64,000 nt of DNA from Polytrichum commune (GCA_950295325.1 OX485806.1:48293169-48357168); one strand, 5' to 3'; positions 23,494-35,350 are shown, counted from the first letter of the stretch. Notes: a model not told the origin generated them from the sequence alone. Numbers and translations: made by a program.

Positions 23494-23690
23494 AGACATC
23501 CGCCTATGGATGTAAGTTGTGTAAGAGACTAGTATTAAGTCTGAATTAACCCGGGTTCGAATCCGGTTGGTTACATAGACTAGTGCTATCCCAAATTGAG
23601 CTAGTGATAAAGCAAGAATGATCTATAGGCGGATACAAAGAAAATGTTACTACGCGGGTGTGCATAGAATCTTCTCGATTATTTTTTATC
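23494..23690 (-). mobile_element. SINE-like repeat with tRNA-type pol III boxes, copy 1
   Basis: On the minus strand an A-box-like TAGCTCAATTTGG is followed about 39 nt later by a B-box-like GGATTCGAACCC. A related copy lies at 56345-56545 over the same length. Homology extends some 80 bp upstream of the A box, which is unusual for a tRNA-derived SINE, so a MITE with a fortuitous box remains possible. It also holds a short inverted pair, ATCCGCCTAT and ATAGGCGGAT. Confidence 0.45.
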
Positions 23691-23814
23691 TTTAGAAACT
23701 TGTTATTATTTATCTGTGTGAATCAATCAAACCGCTCACGGTTGGGTCGTAGTCTAAATAAAAATGAAGTTAGTGAATAGAAATTAAATTTGGGTTAATT
23801 AATTAATATGAAGA

Positions 23815-24180
23815 ATTTTAGACAATGGGTGAAAAACAGCGAAAGACAACGTCGAAGGGATGAACGACAACGTCTAAAGACAACGCCGAATGGATGAAGG
23901 ACAACGAAAGACAACTTCGAAGGGATGAATGACAACGTAGGACAATATCACATGGATGAATGATAGCGTAGGACAACGTCAAATGTAGCACAACAACGAA
24001 CAGAGGATAATATCAAATAGATAAGATGTCGAGCAGATGAAGGTATAAACGTGGGACAACAACAAATAGAGGATTATATCAACCAGATGAAATGTTGAGC
24101 GGATGAAGGTGTGAACGGAGGACAGCAACGAACAGAGAATAATGTTAAGCGAATGAAGTTGAGCGGATGAAGGCCATTGG
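23815..24180. repeat. Degenerate tandem repeat, GGATGAA-GACAACG type
   Basis: Imperfect short units around GACAACG and GGATGAAGG / GGATGAACG, grading into a longer unit with AACAGAGGATAATATCA. No coding content was seen. Confidence 0.6.
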
Positions 24181-24299
24181 ATCAAACGGTTGGGAAACCA
24201 TGACCGTTGGATATAGGGGTTTGGATAATGGCGGCTAGGATAGGGACAGCAGTAAGGGCCAGCCGTTAGATGAAGCTATGACTTGATCTGCATAGGTCA

Positions 24300-25350
24300 C
24301 AACCAAGGTAACTCTTACAACAATCTTCATCTGCAAGCCAATACCAATTTTTTTTATGACAAGTAAATGCAAGGATTCCAACCCAACCAACCCCGACATG
24401 GAAGCAACGGACAACAACCTTCCCATGGAAACCAAGGCTACAACCATGGTACCAACTAAAACCAAGGATTTAATAGAAATGACCGTAACCTAAATTTTGC
24501 TCACAACCAAAATCAAGTTAGGGGTCAAGACCGACCGGGTCATCTTTATCAACCAAATTCCCAATACGCTCGGTATGTCGACGTGAATTCCATGGACCTA
24601 ATGGGCAATAGTGATCCAATCCTTTAAAACACACTCGTTGTACTATACGAGCATAAGCCAATGGTCTGCTCTACTCTTCTTATGGGGTTGGGAAAAAAAA
24701 TGGTAGATACCGCAGTTATGACTAGAGCCCAACGGTTAGTCAACCCCCTCACATAACACATGGCGGAGCCCTCTACTCTCTCGGATGGATCACCAAAATT
24801 TATTCAATTGAACAAGGTCATTAATTCCGCCATGCAAGATGCCCTCAACGAACCCCCTCTTGACAAACCCTCTACTGAGGCAGTACCATTGGTAGAATTT
24901 GATGAAGATGAAGACGACGGCGATTTGTGGACACCTTAGAGAATAGGTCAGATGGTCATTTGAAACCAAAACCTCCAGATTCATCCCTGCTTCTAAACAA
25001 GACCAAATGTGAACAAAAGATACCTTAGAAATGTAAGAAGAAGATTGCACGACTTTGGCAAAGATGAGAAGAATAAAAAATTGTTTTGAAATTTTCTATC
25101 ATGAAGCAATTATATAGGGCCAAAATGGAACGACAAATTAGTAGGATTATTTTATGTGACATCGAAGACACTGAATGCGTACTAGAATTTCCTGCAATAG
25201 AAAAAAATGATAATGTTGAAATCGAGACGCAAGATAGCAAACAACCCTTCATTTTTAGAAATGGTGATGATAAACGAGTAGCAACACTACCAACGATATG
25301 TCTAACGCAGAATAAGAAACAGAATGTACTTTCATTTAAAATGCACCGGT
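24300..25350 (+). pseudogene. Degenerate retroelement remnant, gag-like
   Basis: A plus-strand frame with stops reads Gln/Asn/Gly-rich segments (GFQPNQPRHGSNGQQPSHGN) followed by VMTRAQRL, a word reminiscent of the AVTTRAM segment at the gag-pol junction near 51010. Further on comes a hydrophilic ORF (25086-25352). No zinc knuckle or enzyme motif remains. The assignment rests on composition and order only. Confidence 0.3.
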
Positions 25351-25359
25351 AAGTTTTTC

Positions 25360-26090
25360 ATGGTCTTACGTATAGATGAGGCAATCTTCCAATTGATATC
25401 ACCTCCTCACCTTCTAAAGTACCTGAGCATAGAAATTGTTTTCTTAAGCAAAATTTGATTGTAAGGGATTTGAAAACATAAAACCACATACAAAAATAGA
25501 AATGTTGTTAATCGAAACATTGTATGCAGATTAGTTGCTATTACGTCTAGAGCAATGTGATAAGGCAATATGCAAATCTTAACCCTAAAAATTAGAAGGG
25601 ATTTTTAAACCATTTTGAAACAACTCTTTGCGGGGAATTTTTTCTATTATAATCCATTTCCCGTGGATTCTATTCCGTTTTGATCTACTCGCATGGGAAT
25701 TTTTCTTCCAATTTGATTTGAAAAAAAAACATCATTTTGGCCAAAATCTTTAAGAGAAATGGAACGTTTTGCAACTATTTCATAAAGATTGTGCGCAGGA
25801 GGCACACGAAGTACAAAGGGAGGCGATGCTCCAAATGGAGGGCCAATGGAGAAACCAAATTGAAGAACAATGACCAGCGCATTTGCTATGGCAAACGAGG
25901 TGCTTCATCAAGTAGCGAACAAACCACCCACATCCGCCAATACATACAAAGCGTCTGATAGCGATGATGAAGCGACGGTTGGCATGGACGTGGAGTTGGC
26001 AACGCCATCATTAGACCCTTCTCCATGACACCATATAATTTATTTTTTCATTCTATCTATAAGTGTTTTTCAAATTTCAGTGGTCATAAT
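25360..26090. other. AT-rich stretch without a supported gene
   Basis: Short open frames only, for example 25737-25958, with no recognised family. It leads into the palindrome array. Confidence 0.4.
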
Positions 26091-26091
26091 C

Positions 26092-26700
26092 ACTAAAAAT
26101 GCTATGAAAAAAAGCTTTGAAATGGGGCTTTCGGTACCAAAACTCCTATTCCAAACATTTCTTTCAAAACAATACTTATCATTCGCCAATTTTATGTTCA
26201 TGCCATAGCCGATGTCCTCATTTTCTTTTAATCTCATTTCTTTAAAGAAAATTGTGGAATATGGTTTTTGGTATCGAAACCCTTATTCCAAACTTTAAAA
26301 AAAAATACTTATCATTCACCAATTTTATGTTTATGCCATAGTCGCTAACCTCATTTTCTTCTATATTTATTTCTTGAGAAAAAAATCATGGAATAGGGGT
26401 TTCGGTACCGAAACCCTCATTCCACGACATTTTTGGAAGAAATAAGCAACAAAAAAAATGATGGAAAATAATGAAGGCAACCGCTATGGTATCAACATAA
26501 AATTAATGAAGAAGAATTATTTTCTTGAAAGAAAGTTGTGAAATAAGGGTTTCGGTACCGAAACCCCTATTTTACAACGTTTTTTGAAAAACCTACCTCT
26601 TCTTTGCCTATTCTATATTGATGTTATAACCGTTGTCCCAATTTTCTTGTATGGTTGATTCTTGAAAAAAAGTTGTGGAATAGGGGTTTCGGTTAAAAAA
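26092..26700. repeat. Array of about 137-bp units, each centred on a perfect or near-perfect palindrome
   Basis: Palindrome centres at 26133-26138, 26270-26275, 26404-26409, 26554-26559 and a half copy ending at 26692, built on GGGTTTCGGTACCGAAACCC. Spacing is 134-150 bp. The spacer between the third and fourth centre is inverted relative to the others: CGCTATGGTATCAACATAAAATT at about 26481-26503 pairs with the spacer near 26190-26215. Confidence 0.8.
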
Positions 26701-28311
26701 ATTTTAAAATGGAAAACTACCCAATAAGAACTTTATTTTTACTACAATAAAAAATTTCACGGTGAAGTAACTCACTTGGTAACTTTTCGCAACCGAGGTC
26801 AAAAGGTAACAATAAAACTATGAGGTAAATGCAATTGACTAGAAGTGATTCTCAATTAATCTTAATTACTTAATTTATTTATTACCTTTTTCAAATTAAA
26901 TTAAATTAAATTAGGAATTGATTTCAAATTGACTACAATCCAATCAGTAATGTGCGAGTTCAAAGTAGAAGTTGCTTACTTCAATCAAGGATATCTTCCA
27001 CCGCCGCATCAACCTCCAACAATTGTAGCCCTCTCGCTTCCGGCGGACACACCAATTATGTGAGCAACAATCATCCCCACCCTCCAATTACGTCCTAGTC
27101 CGGGTGGGAGGTCAATTGCCACATCCTAAGCATTCACATGTACAAGTACATTCTAATTGAAGTAGAAGAATTGGTGTGTATAACACCCTCTTATTAACTC
27201 ATGCAAGCATTTACAAACGCTTGATAACAATGCAACATGGAACTCATTGAGTCTCCTCAACCTCAATCTAATCATTCATCCCTCAATGCTAGGCATTCTT
27301 TTGCAAGGAATTCACCCTCAGTTCCTATGCACCTACACCCCTACACTCTTATAAGTCTGTGCAGTGCCACAAGTTACATCCACGCTACTGCGGAGGTATT
27401 CTCAACCTTGCGCTACATCCCACACCTCCACGGTGGCATCAGAGTGGCCTTCGAGGACTCTGTGTGCTAGATCAATCGCCAAGACTCAACCCAACCGCAT
27501 GATGCCTCAGATGTTCACATCCGGAAGGAATTGAGTCGGTTCTTGAACGACTCAATTAGGACATAACAAAAAATTTATTTATCACTAGAAACCTGCCACA
27601 AAAAAAAACTTCAAAGCACAACCATTCACAAAGTTTGCGATTGAGTTAGAGTCCCCTGCTAGAACCACCTATCGTGTAGAATTCCACAGCTCCCGGTCCC
27701 ACCCACACAGGACAAACGAATAGCTCTGCAGCGCCGAATGGGCATCAACCAAAAGCTGGAGGAACGCGGAGGCGTCGTCCCGCATGTTCGCCATCAACAT
27801 CAAGGTTGCGACATGAGTGTAGTCGTCATTCCATCCACACTCTATCATAGGACAACTGTGGTACGCTTCGACTCTTCCACTGCAAGCGACAGGGTTATCC
27901 ACAACTTTTCCCTTCCAATCAAAGGTTTGATTCCTCTCAATCCTAACTCCAACCCCTTCTGAACCTACTCCTACCAAAGCTTGCACCATGCCGCAGCCAA
28001 TTTCATTTAGAGTCTGCCCCCTCCATTGCAAGCTCGCCTCGAATGGGTATGTCGTTGTCAAGGCCCCCGGGATTCAAGAGTCACAAGACATGCCCAACCC
28101 AACGGTGGTTGGGTTCCAAAGCGAACTGACCAACCATCCATCTGCAGCCTTCTCTCCGCCCACCTAACTTGCTTCCTCCCTCCTTCCCTAGGATTCGGCC
28201 TTCAATCCCTGCACTTCACTCGCAGGGATCTTAAATGTGCAATGCGAGCCTACTTACCAGCCAGGTGTGGCTTAATCCAGCGCCAGACATGAAGTCATGA
28301 TTCCCCTAGGA

Positions 28312-30232
28312 TGTCGCGCACCTCTCCATGAGGAGTGCCCAAAACACCATGGGCACAAGGGGGACCCCGGAGTGACACCTGGGATTTGTGGCCCCGTTGG
28401 TGAGAGGGCCCAAGTGATCCTAGTGTGGGTGAAGGCCCTGGGCGTTGGGAACGCCTCCCACCCATGGAGACTAGGAGGCACGAGGGTAAAGCCATAAGCT
28501 ATGCGTAGCTCATGGCGTGGTGATTCTAGAATGCTCAAGATCACCTCAATCGGAGGTGTGAGCTAAGAGTTATGCCAAATTGAGTGGGGCGCTGTCCCGT
28601 GACAGCGCTGTCGTAACCCTTGCTAGTTTTCCTTCACTTAGCTTGACCGCCTTTCCAACCTAGCAAGTGCCACGAGCGCTAACCTGCACATCCCACGCAC
28701 ATGCATGGTTAGCTCCCAAAACCGCGGACCTTCAAGCTCATGGCTAGGTCACCAAACCCTCCTACACATGCATTCGGGACTCTCCCCTTCGTAGGTAGCC
28801 AATGGCTAAGGTGGACTTCCATCCATGGAAGTCCACTCTTGAGTTGATCATCGTGTTGCCAAAACAACACTACAACTACCCGGAGCACATTGCCAAGTAT
28901 GCTCCGGGGGGGTCGGTCGGCTAAGCCGCCTCACCCATATAAGCCTCTAGGACTTTGGGCGGGGCCCCTACCCCACCATCAAGTATCCTTTTGTCTCTCT
29001 ACAAGGGTTGGGGCCAAGTGGACATTTTCCCTTAGCCGCTGGGGCTAGAACCCCCCCCCCCCAGCAGCTTCAGACCACAATAACTTCTACATATGATGTC
29101 TGATGCTCGCAAACGACCACTCTATCGTCACCTACTCTTTGCATAGATGCCGATGGACCCCTCACTTGCCTCATGCGGGCAAGTATTGAGGAAGTTATGG
29201 CTCTTCAAACCTTGGCAGTCCCGGTCACCACTCCCAGGTCACTGTTGTCCCAGGGTGCTGTCCCGGGACAGCGCCCCACTCAAATGGCCATATCTCCTAG
29301 CTAGCACCTCCGATTGAGGTGTTTCTTAGCATTATAGAATTCCACCGCCATAAGCTACTTATAACTTATGGCCTTACCCTCATGACTCTTAGTCCCCATG
29401 GGTGAGAGGCGTTCTCAACGCCCGGGGCCCTCACCCACACTAAGAATACTTGGGCCCTCTCACCAATGGCGCCACAAGTCCCGGGTGTCACTCCGGGGTC
29501 CCCCTTGTGCCCATGGTATTGCGGGCACTCCTCATGGAGAGGTGCGCGACAAGCGCCCTGGTACAGCAGTGGCCTGGGAGTGATTCCCGGGATTGCCAAG
29601 GTTCAAATAGGCATAACTTTGTCAATACTTGTCTGAATGGGGCAAGTGAGGAGTCCATCGGCATCAACCTGAAGCGTAGATGAAGATGGAGTGGTTTTGT
29701 GTTTGTATCAGACATCATACAAGGAAGTTATGATGGTGTGAAGCTGCTGGGGGCTTCTAGGCCCAGTGGCTAAGGGAAAATGTCTACTTGGCCCCAACTC
29801 TTGGTAGAGAGACAAGAGGTCTCTTGACGGTGGGGTAGGGGCCCCGCGTAGAGTCCTAGAGGCTTATATGGGTGAGGTGGTGTGGCCTCACCCACCGGAG
29901 GCCGAACGGCACAGCCTCCATGGGCATTGGCCCAATGTGAGGCCATAGTTGCCTAGTATGGTTCGGGTTGTTGTAGTGTTGCTCCGGCAACGCGATGATC
30001 AACATGGGATTGGACTTCCATGGATGGAAGTCCACATCTAGGAATGGGTTACCGATTAAGGGGTGAGTCCTGAAAGCAAAGTAGGAGGGTTGGTTCCCTC
30101 CTATGAACTATAAGGTCCGGGGTAGGAGGAGCTAACCATAAGCATGGCGGTATGCGAAGGATTAGCATTCGTAACCTTTGTTAGGAATGGAAATTGACAA
30201 GATTTTTAAGGGGACTAGCAAGGGTTGCGATA
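28312..30232 (-). mobile_element. Solo LTR, 0.97-kb family, minus strand, itself interrupted
   Basis: Reverse orientation of the 13081 family: starts TGTCGCGCACC and ends GGGTTGCGATA, the terminal CA mutated to TA. Perfect 5-bp TSD TAGGA at 28307-28311 and 30233-30237. The body is split by the inner LTR at 28609-29551. The two halves (28312-28608 and 29557-30232) join into one family copy. Confidence 0.9.
28609..29551 (+). mobile_element. Solo LTR nested inside a related LTR
   Basis: Starts TGTCGTAACCC, ends GCGCGACA, 943 bp, a more divergent subfamily (TAGTTTTCCTTCACTTAGC near the start). Perfect TSD AGCGC at 28604-28608 and 29552-29556. The target lies within the palindrome of the outer LTR. 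Confidence 0.9.
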
Positions 30233-30774
30233 TAGGAGCTGCTGCGGCTCCTTCTGTCCCCAAGCCAGTTTGCCGTGCCCGATCTACGGCGACGCCGTCA
30301 CCTCCCTTCTTCCTCGGCAGCCACACCCACTTCAACTAACCCGATTGCATTACTAATTCAATGTAGCACATTGCTCCTGGCCGCTTCTCCAACCACCAGG
30401 CACTACTGGTCCTGCCCTTCCTTCGCCATCAACCTCCTCCCTTCTTTCGAATCCATAAGGTCGATGTTCGGTGGACAACACCATTGCTGCTCTCGGCGGA
30501 GCTTCTCGAGAATTGAGACCCTCTACCTTACTTCCCACACATCCCCTTCTCACAGAGGATCTTTCCAGCACCGCCTTCTCCACTGCACCCCACCGAGGCA
30601 GGGCTTCGCCTCCTCTCTTTAGTTTGTCTCTCCTCCTCTTGCCTCAATCCCCAACGGAGCAGGGTTTCGCCCCCTCTCACCTTCTCTCTCTTCCTCCACT
30701 CACCCTCATGCATTATGAGCCTCTCCTCCCTTGCCACCCGAGACGCCTCCAAGCTTTCTTTTTTTCTCGCGTTG

Positions 30775-32526
30775 TGTGAGCTCAATTGGGAGCTCACATG
30801 GGTTCTTAACTCTTTAAAACCATTAGGAGTTAGACTTTGTTGTTTTATGTTATTACTCAAAAAGCTAAAAAGAGTGAAACCTTAGTTTTAAAATAGCAAT
30901 GTAGTAAAGACTAGAGTATGAGTTATCGTAGGATTTTATCTAGGGAAAGGATTTGAATGAGTTGTGGTAGAAGTGAAGGCTTAGGCCAAGTGATTGTTTG
31001 GATAGGCTAGGATTAGTTGATTGATGCAACCACGGTTGTTGAAGTAGTTAAGGTGTTGTTCAAAATTAGGAGTGAGGTGGAGATCAAATTGAGTTCACCA
31101 GTTAACCACATTCATTTTGGATGCTAATTCGGGTATGCCCGAAGAGGTGTTTGAGGTGGACTTATTGTTGTTATTGCAACGGGTTGTGAAAAAGGAGAAA
31201 AAACCAAAATAGAGTGTGGGTGTTTTATTATGAGTTTGATTTAGGAAGGTTAAGTAGAGCCTTGTTTGGAGTTATTCTCCGTCTTAGGATTAGGTAGTGT
31301 TGATTTTAGGATGAGGAGTGGGAGTATAGGCGATGGAGGGGGGCTTTCTGTAGGTGGATCAGCTAAAAAACCGTTAGGTTTCGGTGGGGGGAAAGGGCCG
31401 GAGGTTGTTGTCTTTCCTCTCTCGAAGGTTGGGTGAAGGCAACCATGGCTACGGCGGAAAACAAGGTTTTAGGGTTTGGGTGCAGATCAAGAAAACATCT
31501 GACTGGGCTAGAGAGAAAAGGGGGCTGGTGTGAGGACTGAGGGCAAAATTTGATCAAGGATGAAGCTCAGCTAAGAAAAACCAGGAAGAGCCGAGCGATC
31601 TCGGTTGAGGAGTTGTTGCCCTTGAACCGAGCGCAAGAGGAATGGATGGCGAGGTGAAATTTCGGTGATCAATAAAGTTGCTTCCCTCAACTGGAGAGGC
31701 TGGGAGCTGCTTGGGCAATCTCGGAGCAATGAAGCGGGTCGAATTCGCAGCCACTACGAGGGCAAGAGGCCATCAGGTGATGGAACAATTATCAAACTTG
31801 GCTTTAATTTCAAGAGGTGTTAGTGCCTGGAGGAGCAGAGAGTCTTCCGATTGCAGAAAGGCCTCAAGAATGCCGAATTCCACCCTGATTAGCTAGCATT
31901 GTGTTAGGAGATCTCGGGGCAGTGAGGGTTCAATGGGGAAAGGCTGGATCTATTGAAGCTAGAGGGGAGGGAGCTCTCAGGGGTCCGCAGAATGTTGCTA
32001 GATGGAAGAGAACACAGTCGGGAGTGCCGAACTGTGCCTCCAAAGTACCGGCCACGCTGGGGACGGGTAGTGACGGGCAACGACGGGCGATGACGGGCCC
32101 TGGCCGTCACCGGACAACGCAGAATTGAGAGCTGGTTTTTGCTACTAAGATTGGTGGATGGGGCTTATTAGTTAGGCTTTATGCTTAGGCAGATGGGGTT
32201 TTAATTACTAGGTGGGAAAGAGATGGGGATAGTAAGTTGGGGATGGAATTAGGGGATTTAGCCACACTTGGGGGGTTACCACTTAGTAGTTTGAGGTTTT
32301 AATGAAAGTGAGAGGCATTAAAGAGTAAAGGTGTGGCATGAAGGAGAAGGATGTGAAGGGTAATGTCACATACATGTACCTCTGAATATGAAATAAAACC
32401 TATGTGGGTGAGTTTACATTGAGTCTTGGAGCAGTCTCAAAGCATCACAAGGCCTTAGGAAAAGAGTGTTAGTTGCACACCTCCACCTGGACTACGACTC
32501 ATAAGCGTGGGGGTTTGTGGCTGACA
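30775..32526 (+). mobile_element. Solo LTR, 1.75 kb, plus orientation
   Basis: Starts TGTGAGCTCAATTGGGAGC and ends GTGGCTGACA. Perfect TSD CGTTG at 30770-30774 and 32527-32531. The related LTR at 60570-60590 shows the uninterrupted site (CTCGCGTTG followed by GCATCTTTCGGG). Its right end is related in reverse complement to the LTR start at 35405. No coding sequence is attached. Confidence 0.88.
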
Positions 32527-32960
32527 CGTTGCCAAGCATCTTTCGGGCCGCCCGAAAAGAAAAACAAGATTTGGGCCTCCTTCCTTGGCTTTCATGTTCA
32601 AAACTCTACTTCCCCACTCTCTTAGTTGCTCTTACCTCTTTTTCTTTTAGTCTTTCACCTCTTAAGGTGGAGGTTGACTTCATCATTCAATTCTTCCGAC
32701 CTCCCAAATTTATTCTATGGTTAAACCCATGTGAAACTATCCCTAGGGCTCACATCTAGCTATTAACTTGATCCACCATTAATTCTTCTCGGCCTCTTGC
32801 CCTAAATAATTCCCAACTTACCACTTAACTCAATTCAATGTAGACTTTAACACATCACTCTTTTTTATCTTTTCGACTACTCAAGAAAACACAGCTTCTA
32901 AGGTATTACTAACTTTTAAGATTAAGTCGACATGTGGGCACAATATTGGGCTCACACCCC

Positions 32961-33272
32961 GTCAAGGTTGGCAACTGCAGAGATAGCCACAAGCGCATCA
33001 ACGCCCTCATCGAGGAGCACGTCGAGCGAACGCCCCAAGCCACTCATAATAAAATCATCCTTGAAGCCAGCAAGGACCTTGTGGGTGAGGTCCTCCTCCG
33101 CAATGATAGTAATCCTCATCAACTTCTTTTGTTAGAAGAATTTGAGCCTATTATTTATCGGTGGAAGGAGTTGAACTCCCCCCACCTCCGAAACAAGGTT
33201 ATCACTTTCAAATACTTACGTAAATTAGGAATTATGGATGGCATTGCCAAGCTTAGAGGTATTAGCACCTAG
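32961..33272 (+). pseudogene. Unidentified coding-like segment between two LTRs
   Basis: An open plus-strand frame of about 100 codons (HKRINALIEEHVERTP, LLLLEEFEPIIYRWKELN) starting right after the LTR end and stopping 13 bases before the next LTR start at 33286. Composition is protein-like. No family is recognised and there is no own start codon, since the only upstream ATG lies in the LTR. It could be internal retroelement sequence or a captured gene piece. Confidence 0.3.
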
Positions 33273-33285
33273 GCCTATGTCCAGC

Positions 33286-33880
33286 TGTGAGCCCATAATT
33301 GATGCTCACATTGGTTGTTAACACTTGTAAAACATTACAAGTGGTGTTTTGGTGATTTATGATTATTCACAAAAATATAAAAAGAGTGAAGCTTGAAGAA
33401 AGCTTAGTTTGAATCATTAGGCTTTTGTGGAGTGGATTTAAGTAGGAGAAGGACAAACCTTGGTAAAATGTGGTAGGTAGAAAGCCAAGGTTAGTTAAAT
33501 GTTTGAATTAGGATCTTTGTTGATCATTTGAGGGAGGAAGGCTTAGGAGATAGGATAAGAGCCTACAAAGTAGGAGGAAATCTCGAGGGCTTATCGTGAG
33601 CCTTGAGGGTGCTTACCCCCTCAAACTCACTATATAATCCTTCATTCTTCCCTCACTCATCCTCTCTTTCCTTCGTGCTCCTTGGCACTCTACGTGTTAT
33701 AAGTGTGGGTGCGTCGGAAGCAAGATAGGAGCACGTGTGTGGGCATGGATGTAAGGTTAGGAGCCAAGGCTAGTTGGCCTTGAAGAGGGCTTGACCTCTT
33801 GTTAGTAATAGTTGGGCGTGAATGATTTAAAGTTCAATTTATGGCTTTGTTTGAATACTTGGATTTACATTGATTAGCCT
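33286..33880 (+). mobile_element. LTR fragment, inverted relative to 53052-54616
   Basis: Starts TGTGAGCCCATAATTG and is homologous in reverse complement to about 54000-54616, including the TATA region (CACTATATAATCC, about 33630-33645), the CTCCTTGGCACTC stretch and GTGTTATAAGTGTGGGTG. The other end of the LTR is missing. Confidence 0.65.
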
Positions 33881-33929
33881 TATACTTATGCGGATGTGCA
33901 AAGTCTCTTATTGGAGCATTTAGTTTTGT

Positions 33930-34180
33930 TGGACTTCATATGAATTTTTGAGAGCCAAAAAACCGAGACTATGTCCAAACTTCCAAAAACTAGTGAAAAA
34001 ATGTAGATTCAAAGGGAATAGCGTAGAATTGCGACCATATACTTTGTGGCAGTAGAAATATTATTGCATATTCATGTAGAGGACTTCATTACCTATCCAT
34101 GGATACCAAGAACTCATTTTTTGGACCTCATATGAATTTTTGAGAGCCAAAAAACCAAGACTATGTCCAAACTTCCAAAC
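33930..34180. repeat. Direct repeat of about 55 bp, 180 bp apart
   Basis: ATATGAATTTTTGAGAGCC followed by a run of A and GACTATGTCCAAAC occurs at about 33940 and again at about 34120. No gene. Confidence 0.7.
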
Positions 34181-34320
34181 TTCCAAACTTCGAAATTAAG
34201 GAGTGTAAGAAGACATAGTATAGACTTGGCTAAGTTGCGTATATTCCAACGATAGATTGGAATCATACATTGTGTTACGAAGAGAGAAATCTCTACATGT
34301 CATTATAAACTTCTCCATTC

Positions 34321-35045
34321 GGGCTAGGACGAAATTGAAGGGTGGAGGCTTTTTGGTGACACCATCGTAATCAATTCCCAGGCCAGGGTGACGAGACGGA
34401 CAAAGTGTTCGTTTTTAAGATGTCGGAGGTCGGCGGTAATGGGATCGACTTGTTTAGGCGCATGCAACCTAACGGGGATCTCGAGCATGCTTGGATCATG
34501 TTCGACCATGTCAAATGCGTCGCCAAGTGGATCACCATGGCCTGTCACGTATACAACGGAACCTACTAGCGTGTCATGACCATCGCTTGCTGCAACTTCC
34601 AATCCAAGGAAAATGATGCTCAAGTGTTTTTCTGGTACAACCTCAACCACGTCATGGCTAAGCATGGAATTCCCAAGCCTCACATCAAAGGCTTCATAGC
34701 GGACAGTGCGCAAGCCAATTGAAATGCCTTCAGGATTGTCTACAAGTCCGGAGATCCAAAGGTTTTCATCGATGGGCGTGAAAGAACCTGCTACTTCCAT
34801 TGGACTCAGTCCTTGGAGAAACACACCAAACTTTATATCAAGCACGACTTGCAAGACCAACACAAACGTCTATGCCTCCAGTATCGCGACGCATCGTCTA
34901 TGCTCGAGGCGGAGACGAGGTACCTCGCTATCAAGGCCTGGTGGGCTTTGTCTAACTGCACCTCCAAGGATGGGCTGAAACACCTTCATTTTTTGTAAGC
35001 CTTATGGAACTTCCGATATCAACAATGGGAATGTCTTCATGGAAT
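34321..35045 (+). pseudogene. MULE-like transposase remnant, copy 3
   Basis: Plus-strand frame closely matching 1-600 (LFRRMQPNGDLEHAWIM through KHTKLYIKHDLQDQHKRLC). It extends further upstream than copy 1 can show (ETDKVFVFKMSEVGGNG). In-frame TAG at 34567-34569 replaces the CAG seen at 115-117, and TGA at 34720-34722 replaces the TGG seen at 268-270. The 3' part and SWIM finger are absent. The sequence passes into unrelated retroelement DNA near 35050. Confidence 0.75.
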
Positions 35046-35049
35046 TGGT

Positions 35050-35350
35050 GCCTCTTTAGTGTTATAACTCTACTGGTGACTGCGAGTGTAGGAGCTTCTT
35101 GATTAACTCTCTCGTCCAAACCTCTCAACTCATGAGTAATCACATTAGCATTTGGAGGCCATTGGTTCTCTTCTTCTCCAGGTGCTACTTGGAGAAAGAA
35201 AGACTCATCGGGATGTAAGTCCGTGGACACATCCATGAACCTAACATCTTGAGAATTTGACGGTCTTGAATCATTGGGTGGACCTTGGCTCTTATTGTCA
35301 TGAGGCTGTGGACCTACGAATCTACCCTATATACGAATATAACCATTCGC
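35050..35350 (-). pseudogene. Ty3/gypsy gag-pol junction fragment
   Basis: A short minus-strand frame with DESFFLQVAPGEEENQWPP and EAPTLAVTSRV, the latter close to EAPALAVTTRAM in the element at 50148-51060. It abuts the LTR at 35405. Confidence 0.45.

Larger units (their letters stand above)
27059..32955 (-). mobile_element. LTR (about 2.2 kb net) with nested solo LTR insertions
   Basis: Starts TGTGAGCAACAATC and ends ATTGGGCTCACA, the same terminal style as 53052-54616. The sequence just left of the start, read on the minus strand, is TAATTGGTGTGTCCGCCGG, matching the putative primer-binding site beside the LTR at 53052. Two insertions interrupt it (28312-30232 and 30775-32526). Removing them and one TSD copy each leaves about 2.2 kb. 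Part 32532-32955 matches 60590-60836. That both ends belong to one LTR is inferred from order, termini and the clean TSDs. Confidence 0.5.

Noticed and set aside
23555-23640. Possible tRNA gene at the GTTCGAATCC word
   Set aside because: No acceptor stem or full cloverleaf could be drawn, and the sequence is repeated at 56345 with changes in the boxes.
32041-32110. GACGGGC tandem words as a regulatory array
   Set aside because: Only about four imperfect short units within an LTR; too little to support a function.
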